A DNA stretch of 64,000 nucleotides from Demequina subtropica (GCF_000971235.1 NZ_BBMB01000008.1:62001-126000), one strand, 5' to 3'; numbered from the stretch's first letter, positions 8,462 through 17,236 are shown. Translations and numbers: made by a program. Notes: a model not told the origin generated them from the letters alone.

Positions 8462-10018
8462 ATGGAGCTCCAGGACTACCTGCGGGTGTTCCGCGCGCAT
8501 TGGATCGTGATCGTCGTGGTCACCATGCTCGGCGGGCTGCTCGCGTTCGGGTGGACCCTCACGCAGCCGAAGGTCTACACGGCCACCGGCTCCGCCATCA
8601 TCACGACGGGCGCGAGCCAGGACCTCGGCAGCGCGCTCGTGGGCGACAACTACGCGAAGTCCCGCGTGAAGAGCTACCTGGACATCGCGAAGTCCCGCAA
8701 GGTCGCGGAGCACGCCGCGGACGAGCTGGGCCTCTCGGCGAGCGCCGATGCGCTGGTCTCCCGCGTGTCCGTCACCAACCCCGTGGACACCGCGGTCCTG
8801 CGCGTCGCCGCGAACGGGCCGACGCCGGAGGCCGCGCGCGACCTCGCCGAGGCCTGGATCGCCGGCATGACCGCCGTGGTGTCGGACCTCGAGAACGAGG
8901 GCTCCGCGGACGGCGAGGTCACCTCGGTGGTGAGCCTCCAGACCCTCGACAGCGCGGTGCTGCCGTCCGCCCCGACCTCCCCGAACGTCAAGCTCGCGGT
9001 GGTGCTCGGCGTGCTCGTGGGCCTCGCGCTCGGCATCGGCTACGCGCTCGTGAAGGCCGCGCTCGACCGGCGCCTGCGCAAGACGGAGGACGTGGAGCGC
9101 GAGTTCGACGTGCCCGTGGTGGGCGCGCTGCCCTTCGACCCGTCCTTCGCGCGCTCGGCCATGAAGGTCGACTCGAGCGACTTCGCCATGAAGGAGGCTG
9201 TGCGTCAGCTGCGCACCAACCTCCAGTTCATGGACGTCGACAACCCGCCGCGCGTCATCGTGGTCACCTCCGCGCTGCCCGGCGACGGCAAGTCCACCGC
9301 GGCGATCACGCTCGCCGAGGCGATCGCCGACTCGGGCCACGACGTGGTGCTCGTCGACGCCGACCTGCGGCGGCCGGTCATCGCCAAGAAGCTGGGCCTG
9401 GTCGAGGGCGCGGGCCTCACCGACGTCCTCGTGGGCCGGGCCTCGACCCGCGACGTGCTGCAGGCCTACGGCGACACGGGCCACCTGTTCGTGCTCGCGT
9501 CGGGCGTGATCCCGCCCAACCCGTCCGAGCTGCTCGCGTCCGATGCGATGAAGACCCTGCTCTACGGCTTCCCCGAGCACGCGATGGTGATCATCGACAC
9601 CCCGCCGCTCATCCCGGTGACCGATGCCGCGGTGCTGACGGCGCGCACCGACGGCGCGCTCGTGGTCGCCCGGTCGGGCAAGACCACCATCGATGTGCTC
9701 GACCGTGCCTTCCAGAACCTGGACAAGGTCAAGGGGCGCGCGCTCGGCGTGATCCTCAACTCGGTGCCGCGTCGTGGCGCGCACAAGGACCGCTACGCCT
9801 ATGCGTACGAGTACCAGCACAAGCAGGGTCACGGCGAGGCGAAGGCGACCCCGGCGGAGTCCGTGGCGGCGCCGCGCGCGACCGCCGGGGGCGGGCCCAA
9901 GCACGCCTCGCCGGGCCGGCCGTCCGACCAGCGACGCGAGGGTCGCCCTGAGGGCATCCTCGACTGGGACCACGTGGTCAGCGGGGAGTCGGGGGCGCGC
10001 ACGCCCGGCGAGGCCTGA
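8462..10018 (+). CDS. Wzz/BY-kinase polysaccharide copolymerase
   Basis: The 518-residue protein fuses a Wzz-type chain-length domain (membrane segments about 13-33 and 178-198, extracytoplasmic region between) to a cytoplasmic bacterial tyrosine kinase. The kinase shows Walker A ALPGDGKST at 271-279, Walker A' VLVDADLRRP at 296-305 and Walker B VIIDTPP at 376-382. A tyrosine cluster (Y445, 447, 449, 451) would be autophosphorylated. Such proteins control polymer length and export with Wzx/Wzy. A 60-residue polar tail follows the tyrosines. The cognate phosphatase would normally be a LMW-PTP; the next gene has such a domain without the catalytic Cys. Confidence 0.88.
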   Translation: MELQDYLRVFRAHWIVIVVVTMLGGLLAFGWTLTQPKVYTATGSAIITTGASQDLGSALVGDNYAKSRVKSYLDIAKSRKVAEHAADELGLSASADALVSRVSVTNPVDTAVLRVAANGPTPEAARDLAEAWIAGMTAVVSDLENEGSADGEVTSVVSLQTLDSAVLPSAPTSPNVKLAVVLGVLVGLALGIGYALVKAALDRRLRKTEDVEREFDVPVVGALPFDPSFARSAMKVDSSDFAMKEAVRQLRTNLQFMDVDNPPRVIVVTSALPGDGKSTAAITLAEAIADSGHDVVLVDADLRRPVIAKKLGLVEGAGLTDVLVGRASTRDVLQAYGDTGHLFVLASGVIPPNPSELLASDAMKTLLYGFPEHAMVIIDTPPLIPVTDAAVLTARTDGALVVARSGKTTIDVLDRAFQNLDKVKGRALGVILNSVPRRGAHKDRYAYAYEYQHKQGHGEAKATPAESVAAPRATAGGGPKHASPGRPSDQRREGRPEGILDWDHVVSGESGARTPGEA

Positions 10019-10022
10019 CGCG

Positions 10023-11417
10023 ATGCGAGAGGTGCCGGCACGCCTGCGCGTGCTCATCGTCGACTCCGACAACGCGGGCCGCTCCGCGGCGGGGGAGCGC
10101 ATGCTCCGCCGTCACCTCGCGAGCCACGGCGTGAGCGCGGAGGAGATCCGCGTCACCAGCGCGGGGCTCGACGCCGCGGACGGCGAGCCGATGCTCGACC
10201 TCGCGCGCGCCGAGATCGAGAGGAAGGGCGCCAACCCGGCCGGCTTCCGCACGCGGTCGCTCAGCGCGGTGATCGTCGACGCCGCGGACCTCATCGTCAC
10301 GGGCACCAAGGCCGAATGGGAGGCGCTCGTGGGGCGTTACCCGTATGTGGCCCGCCGCGCCTTCACCCTCTCGGAGCTCGCCTACCTCTACGACGGCGCG
10401 GTGCGCGCCGCACCGCTCGCCGAGCACCCGGCGCTGCTCAGCCGCCGCCGCGACGCCGCCGCGGCCATCCCGCTCGACTTCGAGCTCCCGCCTCTCGACG
10501 CCCTCGAGGAGCATGTCCACGAGCTGGGCGACCGCATCGACGCCGCGTGCGCGTGGATGGCCGCCGTGTGGGCGGCGCTGCTGCCCGCATCGTCCCACCC
10601 GGAGCCGAGCGCCGACGCGATGCGGCTCGACGCCTTCGGCGTCCGCCTCGCGGTGGACTTCGCGGGCTCAGGGGTGGCGCCCGTGGCCGCCGCGGCGCGG
10701 CGCATGTGGAGCCGCTGCCTGGTGCCGGGGGTGGACGATGCGCCGGTGGAGTCCGCGATCGAGGTGACGGTGGACCCCGATGCCGAGGTGATCGCTCAGG
10801 CGCGCTCGCGCGGCGGGCTCGCGTACAGCGACCCCGCGCACGCGATCCACTTCCTCACGAGCGCCATCACGGTGCGCGCGATCGAGCAGCGCGTGGGCGG
10901 GATGGTGATGCTGCACGCCGCGGGGATCGCGGCGCCCACGGGCGAGGTGGTCGGGTTCATCGCGCCCTCCGGCACGGGCAAGACCACGCTCGCGCGCACG
11001 CTCGGCGCGCACTACGGCTACGTGACCGACGAGACCCTGGCGGTCGACCCCGACCGCGGCGTCCTCCCGTACCCGAAGCCGCTGTCGATCCTCGAGCGGA
11101 GGGTGGGCGGCCTCAAGGAGGAGTGGGGACCCGAGTCGCTCGACCTGGTGCCCGTGCCGGGCGCGCCGCTGCGGCTCGCCCGCCTGGTGCTGATCGAGCG
11201 CGACGTCTACGCCGACCGGCCCGTGCTCGAGGAGCTGCCGCTCCTCGAGGGCCTCGCCCACCTGGCCGAGCAGATCTCCTTCCTCGCGCGACTGCCCCGC
11301 AAGCTCCACACGCTCGCGGACCTGGTCGAGTCCGTGGGGGGAGTCTCTCGCCTGCGGTACCGCGAGGCCAGGGACGTGATCCCGCTCATGCCCCGACTGT
11401 TCGGGGAGGCCGCATGA
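10023..11417 (+). CDS. degenerate LMW phosphatase-HPrK-like kinase fusion
   Basis: Residues 7 to about 125 resemble a low-molecular-weight tyrosine phosphatase, but the C-x5-R loop reads D14-SDNAG-R20, so the nucleophilic Cys is replaced by Asp. Residues about 200-464 resemble HPr kinase-related proteins: LHAAGIA, the P-loop APSGTGKTT at 314-322, and TDETLAV at 336-342. Phosphatase activity is unlikely, while ATP binding is plausible. HPrK-related kinases occur beside PqqD and NTP_transf_5 genes in surface-polymer clusters and phosphorylate precursor peptides in some lasso-peptide clusters. The substrate here is unknown. It starts 4 bp after the BY-kinase gene and overlaps the next gene by ATGA. 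Confidence 0.7.
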   Translation: MREVPARLRVLIVDSDNAGRSAAGERMLRRHLASHGVSAEEIRVTSAGLDAADGEPMLDLARAEIERKGANPAGFRTRSLSAVIVDAADLIVTGTKAEWEALVGRYPYVARRAFTLSELAYLYDGAVRAAPLAEHPALLSRRRDAAAAIPLDFELPPLDALEEHVHELGDRIDAACAWMAAVWAALLPASSHPEPSADAMRLDAFGVRLAVDFAGSGVAPVAAAARRMWSRCLVPGVDDAPVESAIEVTVDPDAEVIAQARSRGGLAYSDPAHAIHFLTSAITVRAIEQRVGGMVMLHAAGIAAPTGEVVGFIAPSGTGKTTLARTLGAHYGYVTDETLAVDPDRGVLPYPKPLSILERRVGGLKEEWGPESLDLVPVPGAPLRLARLVLIERDVYADRPVLEELPLLEGLAHLAEQISFLARLPRKLHTLADLVESVGGVSRLRYREARDVIPLMPRLFGEAA

Positions 11418-11713
11418 GCCCGGCAGAGGTGCCCGAGGCGGCCGCGCTCGCGGACGATGCGCGCGTGAGGTCCGTGTGGGACGACGCGATCGAGCGGGAC
11501 GGCCAGATGCTCGTGCTCGCGGGCAACGAGGTGTCGCTGCTGTCCCCGGTGGCGACCGAGCTGGTGCTCGCGGCACGGGACGGGATCTCCGTCGCGGCGC
11601 TCGGGGCGCACCTGGCCGAGGTCTTCGGCGCGCCGCCGGGCCAGGACCCCGGGGCGGCGGTGCGGGACTTCCTCGCGGCCCTGCTGCAGCGAGGCGTCAT
11701 CGCGCTCGACTGA
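11414..11713 (+). CDS. second PqqD-like small protein
   Basis: The 99-residue product ends in a PqqD-like arrangement: a strand pair (MLVLAGNEVSLLSPVATEL), a helical GISVAALGAHLAEVFG segment, and a C-terminal helix ending FLAALLQRGVIALD. It is coupled by an ATGA overlap to the HPrK-like gene, which suggests that the two act together, for example with this protein presenting a substrate to the kinase. It differs strongly from the first PqqD-like protein at 8137. No enzymatic residues are visible. Confidence 0.65.
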   Translation: MSPAEVPEAAALADDARVRSVWDDAIERDGQMLVLAGNEVSLLSPVATELVLAARDGISVAALGAHLAEVFGAPPGQDPGAAVRDFLAALLQRGVIALD

Positions 11714-11768
11714 TACAGGACTTGCCCCGGTTCGCCCCGGTATGAAGGCGGATCCGGGCTCGTGTCGC

Positions 11769-11798
11769 TTTACGCGGATCCTCGAGCGGCCGTACCCT
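11769..11798 (+). promoter_or_regulatory. probable promoter of first Tat-protein gene
   Basis: TTTACG (11769-11774) and TACCCT (11793-11798) are separated by 18 bp. The pair resembles the TTTACG...TAGAGT promoter of ftsH at 35351-35381. It lies in the 131-bp gap before the gene at 11845. Confidence 0.45.
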
Positions 11799-11844
11799 GG
11801 TCCAGCGCTGGGGGAGGGCCCGGCGCATATGAGCTGAGGGGTTC

Positions 11845-12726
11845 ATGATGAGCATTGCTGAGAGCGGTGTGTCGCGCCGTCGCATCGTCCAGGGGGCCGC
11901 GTGGGCCACGCCCGCCGTCCTCATCGCGACGGCCTCGCCGCCGGCCGCGGCGTCGCAGACGCCCGGTGCGGTCTCGCTTGCGAGCTCGAGCTTCGTCGCG
12001 AGCGGCGTCAACAGCGTGCTCACGCTCGTGGTGACCAACTCCGGTGTCGCCGGCTCGGAGCCGCTCACCGGCACGCAGGTGACGGTGACCGTTCCCGCCT
12101 CGCAGGTGACTGCGACGCCCGTGTCCTCCTCGGGCTCCGGCTGGGTCCTCACCGGCCCCACCACCAGCGGCACGTCGGTGATCTACACCGCCACGTACGC
12201 GGCGTCGATCGCGACGTCGACCTCGTCCTCCGACTTCGTGCTCACCCTCGCGCCCGCGGGCGAGGACCCCTACCCGCTCAGCGCCGCGCTCGCGGCCTCC
12301 GCCACCTCGAACGGCTCGACGGTGACGGGGAACGGCACCGTGACCCGCGCCGGCACCGCGAACCCTGTGCCGACCGCCGCCACCTCGACCGTGGTGGCCG
12401 AACCGAGCTATGACAGGGCGCTCAAGCTCTCGCTGCCGACCGGCATCGTGCTGACGGGCGCCAAGATCGTCGCGACGTGGGACATCTCGAACAGCTCCTC
12501 CGCCAAGATGGGCATCACCGGGTGGACCGTCGCCGGGTCGAACAATGCTGCGGGCACCGTGCGAACCTCCTCGGCGACCCCGAACGCCGGTACGACCGTC
12601 TCGGGCGACATCATCCTCAATTTCAAGAAGCCGACGGTCGGCGGCGCATACACGCTGGTCGTCACCGGAACGGTCTCCGGCTCCGCCACCGCGAGCACGC
12701 GCACCATCACCGGCACGTTCGCCTGA
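11845..12726 (+). CDS. Tat-signal secreted protein 1
   Basis: The 293-residue product begins with a twin-arginine leader, VSRRRIVQGAAWATPA followed by a hydrophobic stretch and ASPPAAAS, so it should be exported folded by the Tat system. The mature part is Thr/Ser-rich with beta-strand repeats such as TLVVTNSGVAGSEPL, resembling Ig-like or DUF11-type extracellular domains. No LPXTG, lipobox or C-terminal membrane anchor is visible. ATG 11845 and ATG 11848 are both possible; GAGGGG upstream is the ribosome site. The leader is nearly identical in five other genes here. Function unknown; a structural surface protein is a reasonable guess. Confidence 0.75.
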   Translation: MMSIAESGVSRRRIVQGAAWATPAVLIATASPPAAASQTPGAVSLASSSFVASGVNSVLTLVVTNSGVAGSEPLTGTQVTVTVPASQVTATPVSSSGSGWVLTGPTTSGTSVIYTATYAASIATSTSSSDFVLTLAPAGEDPYPLSAALAASATSNGSTVTGNGTVTRAGTANPVPTAATSTVVAEPSYDRALKLSLPTGIVLTGAKIVATWDISNSSSAKMGITGWTVAGSNNAAGTVRTSSATPNAGTTVSGDIILNFKKPTVGGAYTLVVTGTVSGSATASTRTITGTFA

Positions 12727-12814
12727 CCTCCGCCGCGCAGGGGTCCCGCCCTCGCCGCTGACGGACGCCGCACCTATCCTGAAGGTGCGGAATGTCCGAA
12801 GGCGCAGGTGCGGC

Positions 12815-13288
12815 ATGGGTGCAGGGCGGAGCGACGGCGGGATCTCGCGCCGGGGCGCGCTGATCGGCGCCGCCTGGACGGCGCCCGCGATCCTGATCGC
12901 CGCATCGTCCCCGGCGGCGGCGTCGTCGCCGGAGAACCCGCTCGACGGGTCGTTCATCGAGAACCTTGAGTCCGGCAACGACGACCTCTACCGCGTGACC
13001 GTCCACCTGCCCGAGGGCGTGGTGCTCGAGAACGCAACGCTCACCATCCACTGGGAGCCCACCAACGCGCCCGACGCCTCTGTCGAGGTGAGCACGGGTG
13101 GCAGCGCGTGGAGTCCGGGCGCGACGGGCGACTCGGACGTGGTGTTCGTCGCGCCCGGCCCGATCTCGGACTCCGACCAGTTCCTGGTGGCCTTTAACAA
13201 GGGCCAGAACAGGTCGCCCTTTACCGCGACCCTGTCGGGGACGGTAGGTGACCAGGATGCGTCGGTGACCTTCACGGGAGAGCTCTGA
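12815..13288 (+). CDS. Tat-signal secreted protein 2
   Basis: This is a 157-residue protein with the leader ISRRGALIGAAWTAPA, then ILIAASSPAAAS. The mature 110 residues are predicted beta-rich (VTVHLPEGVVLENATLTIHW) and lack cysteines. The ATG at 12815 has no strong ribosome site. A TATCCT box at 12773-12778 could be its -10 element. It lies 88 bp after the first Tat gene, so the genes may be transcribed separately. GCA TCG TCC in the leader is part of the GGACGATGCG decamer family. Function unknown. Confidence 0.7.
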   Translation: MGAGRSDGGISRRGALIGAAWTAPAILIAASSPAAASSPENPLDGSFIENLESGNDDLYRVTVHLPEGVVLENATLTIHWEPTNAPDASVEVSTGGSAWSPGATGDSDVVFVAPGPISDSDQFLVAFNKGQNRSPFTATLSGTVGDQDASVTFTGEL

Positions 13289-13383
13289 GGCGCACGGTTG
13301 TTGCGCCAATCCGTGCAATCCCGACAATCTCTGCTTAGCCTGATGCGTACGCGACCGCTCCGCTCCTGACCGAGGAGGATGCC

Positions 13384-13929
13384 ATGGCCGAACCGAGAAG
13401 CGACGGGATCAATCGACGCAGGGTCCTTCAGGGCGCCGCCTGGGCGGCGCCCGCGATCGTGATCGCGACGTCCGCCCCGGCGTGGGCGAGCGCCTCTCCG
13501 CCCGATCCGCCGGACATCACCGTCGACGTCAACCCCGGCGGCAACAACGTGGCGGACATCGACGTGGGCATCTCTCTCCCGGCGACCATCCCGCCGGGCT
13601 ACACGATCGACTCTCCGTTCACGGTCACCATCTCGCTCCCGCGCGACGACGCCACGCTGACCGACGTGATCCTCACCCCGTCCGACTCGAGCTTCTGGGT
13701 CGTCGACCCGACGCCGCCGGCGAACGGCGTGGACGGGGTCTCGGTCACCTACGTCGGCCCGCCGATCTCGAGCGACAATCCGTTGTCCGTGTCCATCAAT
13801 GCGGTCTTCAACAACGGCATCGACTCGAACAGCACCGACCCGCTCGACCACACCGTGTCGTGGAACTTCTCCGGCAGTGTCAACGACAACCCGGTCTCCA
13901 TCGGCGGCTCCGTGACGCTCACCAACTGA
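13384..13929 (+). CDS. Tat-signal secreted protein 3
   Basis: The 181-residue product has the leader INRRRVLQGAAWAAPA followed by IVIATSAPAWASA, a Tat signal of the same type as its neighbours. The mature region is acidic and Asn/Asp-rich (VDVNPGGNNVADIDV, SINAVFNNGIDSNS) and predicted to be all-beta. GAGGAGG immediately upstream gives the strongest ribosome site of the six Tat genes. No anchor motif is seen. It may be a secreted or wall-associated structural protein, but the sequence names no function. Confidence 0.72.
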   Translation: MAEPRSDGINRRRVLQGAAWAAPAIVIATSAPAWASASPPDPPDITVDVNPGGNNVADIDVGISLPATIPPGYTIDSPFTVTISLPRDDATLTDVILTPSDSSFWVVDPTPPANGVDGVSVTYVGPPISSDNPLSVSINAVFNNGIDSNSTDPLDHTVSWNFSGSVNDNPVSIGGSVTLTN

Positions 13930-14058
13930 CCGGCGACCCCGCCCGCGGCAGGCGGCCGGTGTGCCGAATGCGAGGTTTGCCCTTGCCTGTCCCTGTGACC
14001 TTCGTCACACCGGTTCGCATCGTCCGACATTCCGGAAAAGGGGCGGGACCTTCGCCCG

Positions 14059-14064
14059 TAACGT
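14059..14064 (+). promoter_or_regulatory. -10 box, leaderless start of Tat gene 4
   Basis: TAACGT ends 6 nt before the GTG at 14071. No Shine-Dalgarno sequence is seen, which fits a leaderless mRNA. Confidence 0.5.
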
Positions 14065-14070
14065 CGCCGT

Positions 14071-14811
14071 GTGACGGACATCTCAAGGCGACGCGTGGTG
14101 GTCGGGGCTGCCTGGGCGACCCCGGCGATCCTGGTCGCGACCAGCTCGCCCCCGGCCGCCGCGTCGGGCGGCGCCTCCTGCTCTGAGGCGGACAACGGCT
14201 CCACCGCGCTCGTGAGCGCGCTCGGCTGGGAGGTCACCAGCGGCAGCGTCGACGCCCAGTACGGCACCAACGGATGGACGCCCGCCGTCGCCGGCGACAG
14301 CACGACCATCACGAACGACTGGTTCGACGTCGGCACGGCCAAGGGCTTCAAGTCGATGGACGACAACGCCTCCGCTGCGACGCCCGCCGTGGTGGTCGCC
14401 CGGTATGCGTTCACCGCGGTGCGGGGGGCCGTGTACAACGTGGCCTTCACCTCGAAGGTGGGCTACGGCAACGGCACCTCGACCTCCCGCCAGAGCATGG
14501 TGGTCTCGGTGGACGATGCGGCGGGATCGGTGGCGCTGGCCAAGGTGTCGGTCGCGCACAGCGCCGCGTTCGGCGGCTGGGGCGGGGTCCCGGCCGGCAA
14601 CTCCTCCGATGCCACGATGGCGGCGGACGGGTACACCATGCAGGCCCCGGGAAGCCAGGCGCGGACGGTGCAGGTCACCGGCAACGGCGGTCAGGCCGTG
14701 CTCACGTTCACGTTCACCATCGAGCCCGTCGCGACGGGCGAGACCAAGCCCGTGAGCGACGACATCTGGGTCTCGCTGCCCGTGGTGACGCAGGTGGCCT
14801 GCGCGGCCTGA
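14071..14811 (+). CDS. Tat-signal secreted protein 4
   Basis: This 246-residue protein starts almost directly with its Tat motif, ISRRRVVVGAAWATPA, then ILVATSSPPAAAS. The start is a GTG with a -10 box 6 nt upstream. The mature part contains one Cys near its N-terminus (ASCSEA) and one near its C-terminus (VACAA), which could form a disulfide joining the ends of the domain. Its signal peptide is almost the same as that of the next gene, pointing to duplication with divergence of the mature regions. Function unknown. Confidence 0.72.
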   Translation: MTDISRRRVVVGAAWATPAILVATSSPPAAASGGASCSEADNGSTALVSALGWEVTSGSVDAQYGTNGWTPAVAGDSTTITNDWFDVGTAKGFKSMDDNASAATPAVVVARYAFTAVRGAVYNVAFTSKVGYGNGTSTSRQSMVVSVDDAAGSVALAKVSVAHSAAFGGWGGVPAGNSSDATMAADGYTMQAPGSQARTVQVTGNGGQAVLTFTFTIEPVATGETKPVSDDIWVSLPVVTQVACAA

Positions 14812-14890
14812 CCATGTCCGCCGTCTGGGGCAATCCGGGCGTTCGGCGCGCACGAGGGCGAACGTCATGAACACCCTCGAACATGCCGCA

Positions 14891-14896
14891 TACTCT
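14891..14896 (+). promoter_or_regulatory. -10 box, leaderless start of Tat gene 5
   Basis: TACTCT ends 5 nt before the GTG at 14902. The arrangement matches that of Tat gene 4. Confidence 0.45.
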
Positions 14897-14901
14897 GTTA
14901 T

Positions 14902-15408
14902 GTGACGGAGATCTCTCGCAGGCGCGTGATCGCCGGGGCGGCCTGGGCCACCCCGGCGATTCTTGTCGCCACCAGCTCGCCGCCGGCAGCGGCCTCCGGC
15001 GGCAGCAGCGGCACCACCCCGCCGGTCACGGGCGCCGCGCTCACCGAGCACCACTTCGGCGGCGGATCCGGATGGGACGGGCCGCCCTCGGCGCTCACCC
15101 TCCAGCTCCAGTACGCGGTCAAGTACATGGAGGGCTGGCCCTCGACGCTCGTGGTGCCCACCACGTGGGTCATCACGCTGCGCGACGCCACCGGCGCGGT
15201 GGTGGGCTCGGCGACCGGCACGGCCGCCGTGAGCCAATCCGCGACCGCACAGGTCCGCACCACGCTGTCGGTGACGAAGACGGGCACGCACTCGGCTTCC
15301 TACCTGGTGACCGCCGGCTCGGCCACGGTCGACGGCGTCACCTACAAGCCCGACGACCTCATGAGCCAGCAACCGGTCACCATCGTGGTCGACAGGCTCG
15401 CCTGGTAG
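14902..15408 (+). CDS. Tat-signal secreted protein 5
   Basis: The 168-residue product has the leader ISRRRVIAGAAWATPA then ILVATSSPPAAAS, only two or three residues different from Tat protein 4. The mature region is a predicted beta-sandwich (PSTLVVPTTWVITLRD and TLSVTKTGTHSASYLVTAG) ending in VDRLAW without an anchor. The mature part shows no clear similarity to the other Tat proteins. This is the last member of the tandem group; the acetyltransferase on the opposite strand converges on it with only 16 bp between them. Confidence 0.72.
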   Translation: MTEISRRRVIAGAAWATPAILVATSSPPAAASGGSSGTTPPVTGAALTEHHFGGGSGWDGPPSALTLQLQYAVKYMEGWPSTLVVPTTWVITLRDATGAVVGSATGTAAVSQSATAQVRTTLSVTKTGTHSASYLVTAGSATVDGVTYKPDDLMSQQPVTIVVDRLAW

Positions 15409-15424
15409 TCAGCGCGGATCGGGT

Positions 15425-15994
15425 TCAGTCGCGGGCGTGAGCCGACTCTGGCAGCTCGCGGATGACTTTGGCGGGGACCCCGGCTACCACCGTGTTGGCC
15501 GCCACGTCCTTGGTCACCACCGACCCCGCGCCGATGATGGCGTTGGTGCCGATGCTCACCCCGGGCATGATGTACGCGCTACGTCCGATCCAGACGTTGT
15601 CGCCGATCCTCACCGGTGAGATCTTGATGCCCTCGCCCGCGACCAGCTCATGGTTGCCCGTGTCGAAGATGGCGGCGTAGGGGCCGATCTGCACCCGGTC
15701 GCCGATGGTGATCGCTTGGTGGCAGCCGATGGTCACCCCTGCGTTCGCGAAGAACCGGTGACCGATCTCGAGGTGAGCGCCCGGCATCACCACGAACGTC
15801 GAGCGCGCCTCGCGGTTGAGGAACCACGCGTCCTCGCCCAGGGTGATGGTTCCCTCGTTCTGGAAGACCGAGCGCATCGGCCCCATGGTCGGGCGGCCCG
15901 CGTAGGTGACGCCGGCGGCTCGGAGGATCACCTCGGCCCGCAGTCTCGATGCCTCGAACTGGATCTTCCTGCGCACCCGCAACGCCATCGACAC
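15425..15994 (-). CDS. hexapeptide-repeat acyltransferase
   Basis: The 189-residue protein is a left-handed beta-helix acyltransferase, probably an O-acetyltransferase acting on a sugar of the surface polymer with acetyl-CoA. Hexapeptide repeats run from about 75 to 175: [46 protein letters not shown]. They end in [13 protein letters not shown], the usual C-terminal signature. NHEL in the central loop could supply the catalytic His. GTG 15994 is favoured by GAGGGGGG upstream; ATG 15988 is an alternative. Confidence 0.82.
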   Translation of the reverse strand: MSMALRVRRKIQFEASRLRAEVILRAAGVTYAGRPTMGPMRSVFQNEGTITLGEDAWFLNREARSTFVVMPGAHLEIGHRFFANAGVTIGCHQAITIGDRVQIGPYAAIFDTGNHELVAGEGIKISPVRIGDNVWIGRSAYIMPGVSIGTNAIIGAGSVVTKDVAANTVVAGVPAKVIRELPESAHARD

Positions 15995-16092
15995 GATGGC
16001 CCCCCCTCATCGCGATGCCGGTCCGGAAGATCCGGAATGCGGCGCCTGAGGTGCACCCTACGCGCAGGTGATCGCCCTGGGAAGGGGGCTGA

Positions 16093-17181
16093 TCAGGCCG
16101 CGCCCCAGGTACGTTGCGCGTACGCACGCTGGATGCCCGCCCAGTGGAGGGAGCGCTCGAGCACGTGCGCGCCCATCTGGTCGAGCTCCGCAGCGAGCTC
16201 GCGGGCACGCGCCGCCGCACCGTCGGGGGTGACGGTGTCGTCGAGGCCCAGCCGGCGCGCGTCGATCGAGTCGAGGTAGTCCCACGCCTTGTCGCGATAC
16301 GCGAAGAGCAGCACGGGCGCACCGGCGGCCGCCGCGAGGATCGAACCGTGCAGCCTGACTGCGATGCCGGTGGCGCATGTGCCCAACGCCGTCATGAGCG
16401 CGGGGACGTCCGCATGCGCGAGCACGGGCTCGTCGTATCCGAGCCGTGCGATCGCCTCCGCGGTGGGCTCGCTGTCCCACGGGGTGAAGGCGACCGGGAG
16501 CGGCCGCAGCCCCGCGGAGGCGAGCTCGCGCGCCGCCGCCACCGTCAGGGCGATGGATGTCTCGACCTCGTCGCGGCGGGCCTCGGGCGCCCCCGCGACG
16601 TTGACCAGGAAGCGGTCCCGCGCCGTCCCGTTCCCCGCACCGTACGTCGCGGCGAGGCCGAGTGCCGTGTCGCCGACCACCTCGACGCGGGGCACGCCGG
16701 CCTCCTCGAGCCGCCGCGCGGAGATGGGGCCGCGCACGCCGACGGCAGCGAAGCGCGAGAGGAGCGCGACCCACCGCGGGTCGAGCGTGAAGCCGGGGCC
16801 CTGGGAGAACCCGCTGCTGCCCACCCCGGTGCCGAAGGTCCAGGCGTGCTCCACCATGTCGCCCCAGGCCTCGACCTGATCGAGCCAGTAGCCGTTGATC
16901 AGCGTGCCGCCCCCCAGCAGCGCGCCGTCGAAGTACCGCCGCGCGCTCAGGCCCAGGCGGGCGAGCCTGCGCTCGCGCGACAGGTAGGGGACCCGGTCGA
17001 GGTAGACGCCGAGCTCCTCACCGAGCGCCCGCGTCGCGTCGTGGATCGCGAGATCGCCGAGGTTGTCCTCGATGCCGGGGCATACGAGCGCGACGCGTCG
17101 GGGCCAGGCCTGGCCGGCTGCGCGACGATGCCGCGCAAGTGCCGCATCGTCATTGAGGCCGGTGACGTATCGGGTGATCAT
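16093..17181 (-). CDS. polysaccharide pyruvyl transferase family protein
   Basis: The 362-residue product fits the polysaccharide pyruvyl transferase family, which adds ketal-linked pyruvate from PEP to sugars of exopolymers. CPGIEDNLGDLAIHDATRAL near 34-53 is the family's N-terminal GNxGD-like loop. LLGGGTLING near 88-97 and a C-terminal VLLFAYRDKAWDYLDSI segment complete the two Rossmann-like halves. It lies in the same orientation as the acetyltransferase, 98 bp upstream of it, and diverges from the GT4 gene. PEP specificity is assumed from the family. Confidence 0.75.
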   Translation of the reverse strand: MITRYVTGLNDDAALARHRRAAGQAWPRRVALVCPGIEDNLGDLAIHDATRALGEELGVYLDRVPYLSRERRLARLGLSARRYFDGALLGGGTLINGYWLDQVEAWGDMVEHAWTFGTGVGSSGFSQGPGFTLDPRWVALLSRFAAVGVRGPISARRLEEAGVPRVEVVGDTALGLAATYGAGNGTARDRFLVNVAGAPEARRDEVETSIALTVAAARELASAGLRPLPVAFTPWDSEPTAEAIARLGYDEPVLAHADVPALMTALGTCATGIAVRLHGSILAAAAGAPVLLFAYRDKAWDYLDSIDARRLGLDDTVTPDGAAARARELAAELDQMGAHVLERSLHWAGIQRAYAQRTWGAA

Positions 17182-17236
17182 CGGGCCGTGCTCCCATTCT
17201 TCGTGTGAACCACGAGGTAGATGAGGGGCGCGTGCC

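Noticed and set aside
7178-11713. Lasso-peptide biosynthetic cluster, suggested by PqqD-like, HPrK-like and sulfotransferase genes
   Set aside because: No asparagine-synthetase-like cyclase, transglutaminase-like protease or short precursor gene was found. The neighbours are polysaccharide genes.
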